A DNA stretch of 64,000 bases from Segatella cerevisiae (lineage in GTDB: Bacteria; Bacteroidota; Bacteroidia; Bacteroidales; Bacteroidaceae): the NCBI RefSeq assembly GCF_024054555.1, contig NZ_JAMXLY010000007.1, positions 1 to 64,000 on the forward strand, given 5' to 3'. A model generated the notes under the pieces. The model was not told the DNA's origin. It did not search any database and saw only the letters and a list, made by a program, of their open reading frames with translations. The position numbers were made by a program, and so were the translations under genes. Below are positions 36,701-45,145 of the stretch, piece by piece (the first letter of the stretch is position 1; each line of letters starts with the position of its first letter).

Positions 36701-36986
36701 CCCGATCTTGATGACTTCTCTGGCTATGATTATCGGTTTGCTGCCATTGATGTTTGCCAGTGGAGTAGGTAAGAACGGTAATGAAACTTTGGGTGCTGCT
36801 GCCGTAGGTGGTATGTTGATTGGTACTTCAATCCAGATTTTCATTGTTCCGGCTTTGTTTGCTGTCTTTGAATGGCTACAGGAAAAATTCAAACCGTTAA
36901 GGTTTGATGATGAGAAGGTTTCTGAAGAAGTAACTCAGGAGTTGAAACAGTATGCTAATTTCCCTACTCAGGGTGAAGTTAAATAA
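33720..36986 (+). CDS. RND multidrug efflux permease (AcrB/HAE1 type)
   Basis: Proton-driven inner-membrane pump of 1088 residues. It shows the HAE1 family start FIKRPVLSTVISITLVLLG, LPVEQYPDIAPPTI and TYQGADAETV; the proton-relay aspartates in TM4 (AIVVDDAIVVVEAV); two large periplasmic loops; and the second-half equivalents LSKNAILIVQFA and GAGARLRPILMTSLAMIIGLLP. Twelve membrane segments are apparent in the usual 1+5+1+5 layout. It is flanked by its adaptor and its outer-membrane channel. Substrates cannot be read; HAE1 pumps export lipophilic drugs, bile acids or dyes. Confidence 0.96.
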   Translation: MSFTNFIKRPVLSTVISITLVLLGIIGLISLPVEQYPDIAPPTIVVYTTYQGADAETVMNSVITPLEESINGVENMTYMTSTATNQGSAIITVLFKHGTNPDMAAVNVQNRVQQAQALLPAEVTRMGVQVIKRQTSQVIMYTLTSKGGKYDDQFLTNYNYINVIPAIKRISGVGDVQTPGMGMKTYSIRIWLKPEKMKQYGLMPTDITNALSEQNIEAAPGSFGENSNMAYEYTMRYKGRLKTPEEYGNIIISSNTNGQTLHLRDVANIELGSLMYSVSMQNNGQPSSMGMVQQLAGSNATQIAKNVKAELKNQAKSFPSGMTYKIEYDVTEYLNASIHEVVKTLFITLFLVFIVVYIFLQDFRSTLIPLIAVPVALVGTFFFLLLFGFSLNLLTLSALLLAIAIVVDDAIVVVEAVHAKLDQGYKSSLTAAIDAMNEISGAIISITLVMAAVFIPVSFVGGISGTFYKEFGITMAISIVISALNALTLSPALCAIFLKPKADGDKEKKMSWIDRFHAGFNATYDKVLVKYKRGVERVINHHVITGIIVIVGIVALVVLMSVTKTGLVPDEDTGTLYVTTSLPPGTSMERTKEVCGQIDNMLADNPAIETQEKIVGYSFIAGQGSNQATFVVKLKPYKDRPSGFFYNLEGLWHGDGLMRFFVNPMSNTSVLGMIYKQTASIKGAQVLAFAPPMVPGFGNSNGLTFVVQDRTGGDLNKFFTITQQYLKTLNSRPEISNAMTSYNPNYPQYMVNVDVAKCKEGGTSPAAVLATLQGYYGGMYASNFNLYGKLYRVMIQGEVASRMRPDGLSKIYVRTTNGMAPISSFITLQRVYGPANIGRFNMFTSIDINASPSTGYSSGQALKAVQEVAKQTLPAGYTIDYSGLTRSEAQSSNTTGLIFLLCIVFVYLILSAQYESYILPLSVVLSVPFGLAGAFLFTNIFGHSNDIYMQISLIMLIGLLSKNAILIVQFALERRKTGMAIKYSAILGAGARLRPILMTSLAMIIGLLPLMFASGVGKNGNETLGAAAVGGMLIGTSIQIFIVPALFAVFEWLQEKFKPLRFDDEKVSEEVTQELKQYANFPTQGEVK

Positions 36987-36999
36987 GGAAGGTAAATTT

Positions 37000-38478
37000 A
37001 TGAAGAAACCAAATATAATCGTTATAGGCTTTGCAGCTCTGGCTCTTACCGGTTGCAAAAGCCTTTACGGAACTTATGAACGCCCGGGCGTGAACACAAA
37101 AAGCCTCTTTCGGGATAGTGCCTCTGTTGCCGATACTCTAGCGGTGAAGGATACTTCTAACTTTGGCAATCTACCGTGGCGTTCTGTCTTTACCGATCCG
37201 CTGTTGCAGGATCTGATAGAGAAAGGATTAAGAAATAATCCGAATTTACTGAATGCTGCAATTAATGTACAGGTAGCAGAAACTCAACTGAAGTCTGCGA
37301 AGTTGGCCTTTTTACCGGGGTTCTCTTTTACTCCTAAAGGTACAATCTCTTCCTGGGATGGCAATAGAGCTAATAAGATTTATTCTTTGCCCGTAAATGC
37401 AAGTTGGGATGCTGATATCTTCGGAACACTTACAGCTTCTAAACGTAGTGCACAGATGGCTCTTCTGCAGAGGAAAGATTATCAGGTGGGCGTACAGACT
37501 CAATTGATTGAGAATATTGCGAATCTGTATTATACCCTTGAGATGCTTGATAAGCAGGTGAAGATGGTCGATGATATGGCCGGACTGACTAAAAGTACCT
37601 GGGATATCATGAAGTCTGAAAAGGAATTGGGACGTGTCCGTTCTACTGGCGTAGAGAGTGCTGAAGCTAACTACTATTCCGTACTGACTCAGAAGACGGA
37701 TTTGCTGCGTCAGATTAGGGAAACTGAGAATTCTCTGTCTATTCTTCTCGGTGAACCTGCTCACTCCATTCCTCGTGGCAAACTTGATCAGGAGAGCCTG
37801 CCATCTGAGTTCTCTATGGGCGTTGGTATCCAGCTGCTGCGTAATCGTGCTGATGTTCATGCAAACGAGATGGCCCTTGCAGGATGTTTCTATAATATAG
37901 AAGAGGCTCGGAGTCGTTTCTATCCTGCATTGAACATTTCTGCCAGTGGGGCTTTTACCAATAATGGCGGCTTGGGTATTACGAATCCTGGAAAATTGCT
38001 GCTTTCTGCTGTTGGGGCCTTGACTCAACCCATCTTTATGAAGGGACAACTGGTAGCCGGACTGAAAGTTGCAAAGGATCAGTATCAGGTGGCTTACAAC
38101 GATTGGCAGAACTCTATCCTTAAAGCTGGGAGTGAAGTCAGCAATGCTCTGGTCTTGTATAATTCTTCTGCAGAAAAGAGTGCTATCGAAACGAAGCAAA
38201 TTGATGTGCTGAAGAAAAATGTCGAGGATACAAGGGCTCTGATGGGACAGTCGAATACGACATATCTTGAAGTGATTCAGGCACAGTCTAGTCTTCTCAA
38301 TGTAGAACTTTCTAAGGTGGCTGATGATTTCTATAAGATGCAGGCAGTAGTGAATCTCTATTCTGCTTTGGGCGGAGGATCCAATGGACTGTATGCTGCC
38401 AATGAACAGGCTGAGGCTCAGAGTGCAGCAGCAGCTAAAACTGCAAAGTCTGTCCATTCTTCTAGTGTGAAACGTTAA
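37000..38478 (+). CDS. TolC/OprM-type outer-membrane efflux lipoprotein
   Basis: Outer-membrane channel of the tripartite pump: 492 residues, start MKKPNIIVIGFAALALTGC with lipobox LTGC, then repeated long helices (LLNAAINVQVAETQLKSAKL ... SALG near the end) as in NodT/OprM family proteins, and SLSILLGEPAHSIPRG and LRNRADVHANEMAL as family marks. The start at 37000 is preferred because it gives the signal peptide; the frame upstream overlaps the pump gene. The C-terminal 30 residues are Ala/Ser-rich. Fourteen bases or so separate it from the next gene. Confidence 0.93.
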   Translation: MKKPNIIVIGFAALALTGCKSLYGTYERPGVNTKSLFRDSASVADTLAVKDTSNFGNLPWRSVFTDPLLQDLIEKGLRNNPNLLNAAINVQVAETQLKSAKLAFLPGFSFTPKGTISSWDGNRANKIYSLPVNASWDADIFGTLTASKRSAQMALLQRKDYQVGVQTQLIENIANLYYTLEMLDKQVKMVDDMAGLTKSTWDIMKSEKELGRVRSTGVESAEANYYSVLTQKTDLLRQIRETENSLSILLGEPAHSIPRGKLDQESLPSEFSMGVGIQLLRNRADVHANEMALAGCFYNIEEARSRFYPALNISASGAFTNNGGLGITNPGKLLLSAVGALTQPIFMKGQLVAGLKVAKDQYQVAYNDWQNSILKAGSEVSNALVLYNSSAEKSAIETKQIDVLKKNVEDTRALMGQSNTTYLEVIQAQSSLLNVELSKVADDFYKMQAVVNLYSALGGGSNGLYAANEQAEAQSAAAAKTAKSVHSSSVKR

Positions 38479-38491
38479 GAAATAGTTCAAT

Positions 38492-39331
38492 ATGGCAAAT
38501 AAAATAAGTGATAAAGCTGTTATCGGACCTGATGTGAAGGTTGGTGATCATGTAACTATTGGTCCTTTTGTTTCCATTTTCGGAGATGTGGTCATAGGTG
38601 ATGATGTGACTATCTATCCTAATGTGAGTATATCTGGAAAAATAGTTATTGGCAATCGCTGTACACTTTTCCCCAATGTAAGCATCATGAACGGTACCCG
38701 ACTGGGGGATGATAATATGGTATGCCAGAATACTGTGCTTGGGGCTCTTCCTCAAGACTTTAGTTTCCATGGCGAGGAAACAGAGTTGATTATTGGCAAT
38801 CAGAATATTATCCGTGAAAATACGGTGATAAACCGTGCTTCTCATACAGGTGGGCAGACGGTTATCGGTAATAATAACTTCCTGATGGAAGGCACTCATA
38901 TCTCTCATGATACGAAAGTAGGTGATAATTGTGTATTTGGATATGGCACCAAGATAGCTGGTAGTTGTGAGATCGCAGACCGGGCAATATTTTCATCCAG
39001 TGTGATTGAGAATAGCAGCACTCGAGTAGGTGTGGGGGCTATGATCCAGGCGGGAACGACTTTCTCAAAGGATGTCCCTCCTTACATCGTTGCCGGTGGC
39101 AACCCTGTGAAATTTAATGGGATCAATTCTGTGATGATGACCTCATTCGGCGTAGAAAAGAAAATCCAGAATCATGTTGCTAATGCTTATAGACTGGTGT
39201 TCCATAGCCAGAATAGCGTGCTTGATGCTGTACTTCAGATCAAAGACCAGGTGCCGGATGGACCAGAGATTCGCAATATCGTCAATTTTATCGATGCTTC
39301 CCAACTGGGTATCATCGGGAAAATATGGTGA
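38492..39331 (+). CDS. LpxA-like UDP-GlcNAc acyltransferase
   Basis: 279-residue left-handed beta-helix acyltransferase. Hexapeptide repeats fill residues 5-190 (IGPDVKVGDHVTIGPFVSI, VVIGDDVTIYPNVSI). The LpxA catalytic His region is present as THISHDTKVGDN, and the segment DVPPYIVAGGNPVKFNGIN plus the helical end NAYRLVFHS match LpxA, whose reaction is the first step of lipid A synthesis. It could be a second LpxA or an acyltransferase on another UDP-sugar. Odd feature: it follows the efflux channel gene by 13 bases and has no LpxC/FabZ/LpxD neighbours. Confidence 0.8.
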   Translation: MANKISDKAVIGPDVKVGDHVTIGPFVSIFGDVVIGDDVTIYPNVSISGKIVIGNRCTLFPNVSIMNGTRLGDDNMVCQNTVLGALPQDFSFHGEETELIIGNQNIIRENTVINRASHTGGQTVIGNNNFLMEGTHISHDTKVGDNCVFGYGTKIAGSCEIADRAIFSSSVIENSSTRVGVGAMIQAGTTFSKDVPPYIVAGGNPVKFNGINSVMMTSFGVEKKIQNHVANAYRLVFHSQNSVLDAVLQIKDQVPDGPEIRNIVNFIDASQLGIIGKIW

Positions 39332-39363
39332 CCGGAATCTCTTTGGTTTAAGTAAAATTCTCT

Positions 39364-39402
39364 ATATTCCTCATGTCTGCTACATACAGATGTGAGGAAT
39401 AT
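39364..39402. terminator. Hairpin between convergent genes
   Basis: ATATTCCTCA (39364-39373) pairs with TGAGGAATAT (39393-39402), with an inner TCTG/CAGA stem. No long T run on either side. It separates the LpxA-like gene (+) and the radical SAM gene (-). Confidence 0.55.
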
Positions 39403-39420
39403 TCGTAAATAGGTGTCTTG

Positions 39421-40200
39421 TCAATAGGAAGCAGTACAAATCAAGCCTTCCAGTTTTACCATGTCTCGTATGGTATTCAACTCATCGTGAGTGGCTTTCC
39501 TGAGATCCAGGTCTGGCGTCTCACGGTCAATGGTATAGATCATCACTTCTTTGGGGGATATATCTATGAGTGCCTTTATCCAGGGCTTGACATATTCGTC
39601 GCCGGTGTTATCAACACTTTTCCCGTTGATGGTGCCTTTCATAAACATCGTTTGTATAATCAGGCGTCCATGAAAACTTTTTAGTCCTTCTATTATCCTT
39701 TGTACATGATAGTTGGCGCTTGTAGGACGATTGACTAATTGAATGTATTCCGGATTGACAGTATCCAACTTCAGGATATTGTTATCTACTTTCATCAGGG
39801 CTCCGTGTACGTCTCCTCGAAAAATCCGGGTGGCGTTGCTCAGTACGGATATTTTCGCTTTTGGACAAAACTGATTACGTAAAGTGATGGTATCATCTAT
39901 GATTCCTGCAAAATCCGGATGCCCGGTGGGTTCACCATTACCTGCAAAAGTAAGAACGTCGGGGTGTTCATCGTTTTGATGCATCTCTCTTAGTTTTGAC
40001 TCCAGGGCCTTAGTGACTTCTTCTCGGGTTGGACGCCGTGTCGTCGTTCTGCGGTCTTTGTTAAACCCGCATTCGCAGTAAATACAGTCAAAATTGCATA
40101 TCTTTCCATCTGCCGGCATCAGATTAATACCGAGAGAAAGACCAAGTCTGCGACTATGTACGGGACCATATATGGGGGATGGATAAATTGTTGTACTCAT
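39421..40200 (-). CDS. Radical SAM protein
   Basis: 259-residue radical S-adenosylmethionine enzyme. The 4Fe-4S motif CNFDCIYC (CxxxCxxC) is at about residues 30-37, after SPIYGPVHSRRLGLSLGIN and before the GEPTGHPDF motif, a layout shared with a widespread family of uncharacterised MoaA/PflA-like proteins. No SPASM domain is evident. Reaction unknown. Start at 40200 (MSTTIYPSPI) chosen over 40233 because homologues begin near the SPIYGP motif. Own -7 box at 40251-40258; divergent from ftsX. Confidence 0.85.
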   Translation of the reverse strand: MSTTIYPSPIYGPVHSRRLGLSLGINLMPADGKICNFDCIYCECGFNKDRRTTTRRPTREEVTKALESKLREMHQNDEHPDVLTFAGNGEPTGHPDFAGIIDDTITLRNQFCPKAKISVLSNATRIFRGDVHGALMKVDNNILKLDTVNPEYIQLVNRPTSANYHVQRIIEGLKSFHGRLIIQTMFMKGTINGKSVDNTGDEYVKPWIKALIDISPKEVMIYTIDRETPDLDLRKATHDELNTIRDMVKLEGLICTASY

Positions 40201-40250
40201 TGTCGTTTTGGAATTAAATATTGCCACCGGCAATATGTGTTGTAATTCTG

Positions 40251-40258
40251 CAAAGGTA
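40251..40258 (-). promoter_or_regulatory. -7 box of the radical SAM gene
   Basis: Minus-strand TACCTTTG, 50 bases upstream of the start codon. -33 element poor. Confidence 0.5.
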
Positions 40259-40318
40259 GAAAATTAATTTGAACGGAACTTCCTGATTGGGAATTTCCAT
40301 GTTAATACTCGTTAAACG

Positions 40319-40350
40319 GTTGCGTTTTAAAAGCTTTTATAGTATATTTG
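40319..40350 (+). promoter_or_regulatory. Promoter of the ftsX-uppP-truB-queA operon
   Basis: GTTG (40319-40322), 20-base spacer, TATATTTG (40343-40350), about 100 bases before ftsX. Confidence 0.6.
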
Positions 40351-40451
40351 CAAATCAAATAGGTAAATGTTGCTCTTTTTTGAAGTTGTCTTTCATTGGA
40401 GGATAGAGTGAGTGACATGCAGAAGATATTTCTAAAATACCCTTGGTAAGG

Positions 40452-41330
40452 ATGGGAAAGAATCGCCAAAACTCCCGTAATCGTCATGGATTACAGGTTG
40501 TTACTCTATGTATAAGTACCGCTATGGTACTCGTTTTGCTAGGATTAGTTGTCTGTTCTACATTGTTGGCACGGAATCTGTCAACGTATGTAAAGGAGAA
40601 TTTTGTAGTCCAGATGATGCTTGATCAGGATATGACCGCTCCTGAAGCTCAACAGATTTGTAACAAGTTGAAGACGCGTCCTTATGTCAACAGTTTCCAT
40701 TATATCAGTAAGGAAGAGGCTTTGAGAGAAGGAACTAAGGAGCTGGGGACTGATCCCAGCGAGTTCGCAGGTATGAACCCTTTCCTTTCTTCTATTGAGA
40801 TTACAATGAAGAGTAATTATGCCAACGATGATTCTCTCAAGTGGATATCCAGAGAATTGAAGGCCTATCCCAAAGTCAGTGAAATAGATTATCAAAAAGA
40901 CTTGATCAATGATGTCAATCAGAATATAGCACGGTTAAGTGTCGTTTTGCTTGTCATCGCCGTCTTGTTGACTTTCGTCTCCTTCTCTTTGATCAGCAAT
41001 ACAGTCCGTCTCGGAATCTATTCCCGGAGATTCTCCATTCACACGATGAAATTGGTGGGAGCTTCTTGGGGATTTATCAGAAAACCTTTTATTGCTGATG
41101 CTGTCCTGATAGGACTCGTAGCAGCGTTGTTGGCTTGTCTGGTGTTAGGATGTGGTATTTATGCATTGTATCGTTATGAACCTGGAATCCTGACGGTCTT
41201 GTCTTGGCGGGAAATGGCGATAACGGGTGCATCCGTATTCCTCTTCGGAATGATCATCACGGCTTTTTGTGCAAATATATCGGTGAATAAATTCTTGAAG
41301 ATGAAAGCCAGTGAACTGTATAAGATTTGA
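40452..41330 (+). CDS. ftsX: Cell division protein FtsX
   Basis: Inner-membrane partner of FtsE that activates septal cell-wall hydrolases. The 292-residue protein has a basic N-terminus, TM1 (CISTAMVLVLLGLVVCSTLLA), a periplasmic loop with KENFVVQMMLDQDM and FHYISKEEALREG, then three C-terminal membrane segments (LSVVLLVIAVLLTFVSFSLI; FIADAVLIGLVAALLACLVLG; ASVFLFGMIITAF) with the signature TMKLVGAS. The ATG at 40452 is preferred to an in-frame TTG at 40443. ftsE is not adjacent, as usual in Bacteroidetes. It heads a likely operon with DUF3098, uppP, truB and queA, all on the plus strand with short gaps. Confidence 0.92.
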   Translation: MGKNRQNSRNRHGLQVVTLCISTAMVLVLLGLVVCSTLLARNLSTYVKENFVVQMMLDQDMTAPEAQQICNKLKTRPYVNSFHYISKEEALREGTKELGTDPSEFAGMNPFLSSIEITMKSNYANDDSLKWISRELKAYPKVSEIDYQKDLINDVNQNIARLSVVLLVIAVLLTFVSFSLISNTVRLGIYSRRFSIHTMKLVGASWGFIRKPFIADAVLIGLVAALLACLVLGCGIYALYRYEPGILTVLSWREMAITGASVFLFGMIITAFCANISVNKFLKMKASELYKI

Positions 41331-41379
41331 AGCGCGGACATCCTCTTTTTAATTTAACGGGAAATTATTGAAACATTTT

Positions 41380-41676
41380 ATGGATAAAAAAAATTACGCA
41401 TTCGATAAAGTCAATTTTATCTTATTGGCTGTCGGCATGTTGATTGTGATCATCGGTTTTATTCTGATGTCAGGAGCTGGCTCTAATGAAACGCATTTTG
41501 AACCTTCTATCTTTGACGCCAGGAGAATCAAAGTGGCTCCGGTAGTGTGCTTGGTAGGGTTCTTGTCGATGATCTATGCTGTTGCCAGAAGACCTCGCGA
41601 CACAAAAAATTCAGATGGAGAATCAGAATTGAGAGAGAACGAACAAGTGGAGTCTTCTTCTCAGGACAAACATTAA
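41380..41676 (+). CDS. DUF3098 membrane protein
   Basis: 98-residue protein with two membrane segments: VNFILLAVGMLIVIIGFILMSG and VAPVVCLVGFLSMIYAVA, with EPSIFDARRIKVAP between them, the DUF3098 pattern. Typical of Bacteroidetes, conserved between ftsX and uppP, function unknown. The C-terminal 25 residues are charged and polar. Start at the ATG 41380 rather than an upstream in-frame TTG at 41368. Confidence 0.85.
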   Translation: MDKKNYAFDKVNFILLAVGMLIVIIGFILMSGAGSNETHFEPSIFDARRIKVAPVVCLVGFLSMIYAVARRPRDTKNSDGESELRENEQVESSSQDKH

Positions 41677-41697
41677 TTCAAAATCGGAATTTTTCTC

Positions 41698-42528
41698 ATG
41701 ACTTTATTCCAGACCATTATTATCTCTGTCATCGAGGGCTTGACAGAATTCTTGCCGGTATCTTCAACGGGACACATGATTATCGCTCAGAATCTTTTGG
41801 GCGTTCAGCAAGGTGATCCTTTTGTGCATGCCTTTACTTTTATTATCCAGTTTGGCGCGATTCTTTCTGTTGTCTGCCTGTATTGGAAACATTTCTTTCA
41901 GATACGCAACAAGAAAGAACTCCAAGAGAAATTGAAGTTTTATGGGTTGCTGATAGTTGGTGTCATTCCAGCCGTCATCGTTGGATTGTGCGCGAAAAAG
42001 AGCGGATTGCTCGATTTCCTGCTTGACAGCGTGAGGGTAGTGGCTGTGATGCTGGTCATCGGCGGTGTCTTCATGTTGTTTGTAGACCGGATCTTCAATA
42101 AAGGATATGATCAGAACAAGGTGACACCTAAACGGGCTGTCATGATCGGCCTCTTCCAATGTATTTCTGTCATTCCAGGGGTTAGTCGGAGTATGGCGAC
42201 AATAGTAGGGGGTATGGCACAGAAACTGACCCGTAAGCGTGCGGCAGAGTTTTCTTTTTTCCTCGCTGTTCCGACAATGGCAGGAGCGACGCTATTGGAT
42301 TTGATGGATATGCTGAAATCCGGGACGACGTGGGCTACACCCTATAACACTATGCTTTTGATACTGGGTTGTGTCATAGCTTTTATTGTGGCAATAGCTG
42401 CTATGAAGTGGTTCGTGGGATATCTGACGAAGCATGGCTTCAGGTTTTTTGGTTGGTATCGTATAATTGTTGGCGCTATTATCTTGATCCTTCTGGCTAC
42501 AGGCCATTCTCTCGTTATTGCAGGCTGA
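41698..42528 (+). CDS. uppP: Undecaprenyl-diphosphatase
   Basis: Recycles the carrier lipid undecaprenyl pyrophosphate for peptidoglycan and O-antigen synthesis (BacA family). The 276-residue protein has about 8 membrane segments and both active-site motifs: EGLTEFLPVSSTGHMII near the N-terminus and IPGVSRSMATI with GGMAQKLTRKRAAEFSF in the middle. Co-operonic: 21 bases after DUF3098 and 14 bases before truB. Confidence 0.95.
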   Translation: MTLFQTIIISVIEGLTEFLPVSSTGHMIIAQNLLGVQQGDPFVHAFTFIIQFGAILSVVCLYWKHFFQIRNKKELQEKLKFYGLLIVGVIPAVIVGLCAKKSGLLDFLLDSVRVVAVMLVIGGVFMLFVDRIFNKGYDQNKVTPKRAVMIGLFQCISVIPGVSRSMATIVGGMAQKLTRKRAAEFSFFLAVPTMAGATLLDLMDMLKSGTTWATPYNTMLLILGCVIAFIVAIAAMKWFVGYLTKHGFRFFGWYRIIVGAIILILLATGHSLVIAG

Positions 42529-42542
42529 TATCCGTGGATTTG

Positions 42543-43325
42543 ATGGAGAAGAAGACAGCGAATGATAAGAAAATGGATTTTCTGAAGGGTGAGATCTTTG
42601 CCATAGACAAACCTTACAGAATATCGAGTTTCGGTGCTTTGGCACATGTGCGTTATTTGTTGAGGAAAACGCTACACCAACATGTAAAGATCGGGCATGC
42701 AGGGACATTGGATCCTTTGGCTACAGGTGTGTTGGTGCTTTGTACCGGCAAAATGACAAAGCAAATAGAACGGCTGCAACAAGGTCCGAAAGAATATATA
42801 GCATCTCTTCAGTTCGGCGCTACGACGCCGAGTTATGATCGTGAACAGACGGTGGATCATACTTTCCCGACGAGACAGATCTCAGAAGACAGAATCAGGG
42901 AGGCTTTGCACTCCTTCGAGGGAGACATCTTGCAGACGCCGCCTTCTTATAGCGCTGTCAAAATCAATGGTGACCGCGCTTATTCCTTGAGACGTTCGGG
43001 ACAGGAAGTGAAGTTGAAACCGAAACTCGTTCATATCGAAAAGATCGAACTCTTGGATTTTAATCCGACAGTCATGCAACTGACTATTCGGGTAGCTTGC
43101 GGAAAGGGAACTTATATTCGGGCATTGGCTCGTGACTTGGGTAGAAAACTTGATAGTGGAGCTTTTCTGACTTCACTTCGCCGTACGCGATCAAGTGGCT
43201 TTACTCTGGACGATTGCATAGATTTCGAGAATCTTAAGAGTTGGCTAGAGGACGTGATGGGACCTGAGGATAACGAATCGAATAACCTCTTATGTGAAAA
43301 GAAAGGAGAACATGAATTGATATGA
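42543..43325 (+). CDS. truB: tRNA pseudouridine(55) synthase
   Basis: Makes pseudouridine 55 in the T-loop of tRNAs. The 260-residue protein has the catalytic Asp57 in [14 protein letters not shown], the [10 protein letters not shown] and [17 protein letters not shown] motifs, and [15 protein letters not shown]. Compared with E. coli TruB it lacks the C-terminal PUA domain, as is common in Bacteroidetes. The start at 42543 follows uppP by 14 bases; its stop overlaps the queA start by 4 bases (ATGA), which indicates translational coupling. Confidence 0.95.
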   Translation: MEKKTANDKKMDFLKGEIFAIDKPYRISSFGALAHVRYLLRKTLHQHVKIGHAGTLDPLATGVLVLCTGKMTKQIERLQQGPKEYIASLQFGATTPSYDREQTVDHTFPTRQISEDRIREALHSFEGDILQTPPSYSAVKINGDRAYSLRRSGQEVKLKPKLVHIEKIELLDFNPTVMQLTIRVACGKGTYIRALARDLGRKLDSGAFLTSLRRTRSSGFTLDDCIDFENLKSWLEDVMGPEDNESNNLLCEKKGEHELI

Positions 43326-44488
43326 AATTATCTCAATTTAAATTCAAATTACCGGAAGATCTGGTGGCATTGTATCCGCATCAGTCGCAGCATACAATCA
43401 CCAAAAAGGATGGGGCGAAGGAAACCTTTACGGTAACCCGCGCCGATGAGTGCCGGCTAATGGTGGCTCATAAAAAATCCGGTAAGATAGAGATGTTGAA
43501 GAAAAGTGCCAAGGGAAAACCTGTCAAGGGAAATTTCCTCACTTTTTGGAATGTGGTTGATTATTTTGGAGAAGGCGATGCCTTTGTCTTTAATGATACG
43601 AAAGTGTTTCCCGCTCGTCTTTATGGGACTAAAGAGAAGACGGACGCAAAAATCGAAGTGTTTCTCCTCAGGGAACTGAATGAGGAAATGCGGTTGTGGG
43701 ATGTTCTCGTAGAACCTGCCCGAAAAATACGAATCGGCAATAAACTTTTCTTTGATGATACAGGGACAATGGTGGCTGAAGTCATCGACAATACAACCAG
43801 TCGCGGACGTACACTCCGGTTCCTCTATGACAGTCCTCATGAGGAATTCAAGCGAAATCTTTTCGCTTTAGGAGAAGCTCCATTGCCCAAATATATTATT
43901 GACAAACGGGAGAATCATCATGCCACAGCTGATGATCTGGTTAATTTCCAGTGTGTGTTTGCCAAGAATGAGGGGGCTGTGACGGCGCCTGCCACGGGAC
44001 TGCACTTCAGCCGCGAACTGATGAAGATGATGGAGATCAAAGGTATTCATTCTGCCTACGTTACTCTGCATTGCGGACTTGGGAATTTCCATGAGATTGA
44101 AGTGGAAGACCTGACGAAACACAAGATGGACTCTGAAGAGATGTTCATCGGAAAAGAGGCGTGCGAGACGGTCAATCAGTCTAAAAAGGGTGGCCATCAT
44201 GTTTGTATCGTTGGCGCCAGTGTTGCAAAAGCTACTGAGACAGCGGTAGGTACAGACGGACTTCTGAAAGAGTACAACGGGTGGACGAATAAGTTTATCT
44301 TCCCGCCTTACAACTTTGGATTGGCCGACAGTATGGTCGTCAATTTCTATCATCCTGAATCTCCTCTGTTGATGAGTACTGCGGCTTTCGGCGGCTATGA
44401 CCTTGTGATGGAAGCTTATGAACTGGCTGTCAAGAACGGTTATAAGTTCGGTTGCTTCGGTGATGCCCTACTTATTGTCAATGACTGA
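43322..44488 (+). CDS. queA: S-adenosylmethionine:tRNA ribosyltransferase-isomerase
   Basis: Penultimate step of queuosine synthesis: transfers the ribosyl part of AdoMet to preQ1-tRNA. The 388-residue protein shows FNDTKVFPARLYG, the central AxAPTxGLHF-type motif as VTAPATGLHFSREL, TLHCGLGNFHEIEV, and the terminal AFGGYDLVMEAYELA with KFGCFGDALLI. It carries an N-terminal insertion of about 35 residues (TITKKDGAKETF ... KIEMLKK) relative to shorter homologues, seen in Bacteroidetes. Overlaps truB by 4 bases and is closed by the terminator at 44560-44607. Confidence 0.95.
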   Translation: MKLSQFKFKLPEDLVALYPHQSQHTITKKDGAKETFTVTRADECRLMVAHKKSGKIEMLKKSAKGKPVKGNFLTFWNVVDYFGEGDAFVFNDTKVFPARLYGTKEKTDAKIEVFLLRELNEEMRLWDVLVEPARKIRIGNKLFFDDTGTMVAEVIDNTTSRGRTLRFLYDSPHEEFKRNLFALGEAPLPKYIIDKRENHHATADDLVNFQCVFAKNEGAVTAPATGLHFSRELMKMMEIKGIHSAYVTLHCGLGNFHEIEVEDLTKHKMDSEEMFIGKEACETVNQSKKGGHHVCIVGASVAKATETAVGTDGLLKEYNGWTNKFIFPPYNFGLADSMVVNFYHPESPLLMSTAAFGGYDLVMEAYELAVKNGYKFGCFGDALLIVND

Positions 44489-44559
44489 GGACCCCTCTGA
44501 TACCAATGGCAGGATTATCGCCGGTAAAGGATTCTAGTGTTTTCACAGACTAACGATAT

Positions 44560-44607
44560 CAGTCTTCCTGAGATTTGCTGAAGCATGTCACGGGAAGACT
44601 GTCTTTT
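44560..44607 (+). terminator. queA operon terminator
   Basis: CAGTCTTCC (44560-44568) pairs with GGAAGACTG (44593-44601), then TCTTTTTC. It lies just upstream of folK. Confidence 0.75.
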
Positions 44608-44626
44608 TCATTTATAGGATAGACAA

Positions 44627-45055
44627 ATGCATCAGATATATCTTGGATTGGGTTCCAATATGGGAGATCGCAGGCAGAATATTCATGAGGCCATCGTTCT
44701 CATCGACAGACAGGTGGGGCGGGTTGGCCGTCGCTCTTCTTTGGTTGAGACTAAGCCCTGGGGGTTTCATTCGACTCATAATTTCCTGAATTGTTGCATC
44801 GGAGTGCAGACGTCCCTTACTCCTGACGGAGTGTTGAGAGCGACCCAAAAGATTGAGAAAGATTTGGGGCGAAGTGAGAAAACTGAAAATGGCGTTTATC
44901 ATGATCGGATCATCGACATCGACATCCTGCTTTTTGATCACTTGACAATTGATGAACCGGATTTGAAGATTCCGCATCCTCTGATGGGGGAGCGGGATTT
45001 CGTGATGCAGCCTTTGAAGGAAATACTTTCAGAAGATGACCACTTTGATTTCTAA
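44627..45055 (+). CDS. folK: 2-amino-4-hydroxy-6-hydroxymethyldihydropteridine diphosphokinase
   Basis: Pyrophosphorylates 6-hydroxymethyl-7,8-dihydropterin from ATP in folate synthesis. The 142-residue protein shows LGLGSNMGDR, SLVETKPWGF, the FLNCCIGVQT strand, the Mg-binding IIDIDILLFD and PHPLMGERDFVMQPL, which is the full HPPK signature. Shorter than E. coli FolK (159) but complete. It works in the same pathway as folE at 24.4 kb, though not in an operon with it. Convergent with rpsO. Confidence 0.93.
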   Translation: MHQIYLGLGSNMGDRRQNIHEAIVLIDRQVGRVGRRSSLVETKPWGFHSTHNFLNCCIGVQTSLTPDGVLRATQKIEKDLGRSEKTENGVYHDRIIDIDILLFDHLTIDEPDLKIPHPLMGERDFVMQPLKEILSEDDHFDF

Positions 45056-45092
45056 TGACTAGATATCTAGATATTGAAGAATAGACTTAAAC

Positions 45093-45128
45093 AAAAAGGT
45101 CCGACATATTTCTATGCCGGACCTTTTT
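45093..45128. terminator. Bidirectional terminator folK/rpsO
   Basis: Perfect 11-base arms AAAAAGGTCCG (45093-45103) and CGGACCTTTTT (45118-45128), symmetric A/T ends that work in both directions between convergent genes. Confidence 0.9.
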
Positions 45129-45145
45129 ATTTCTATGCAATCGTA

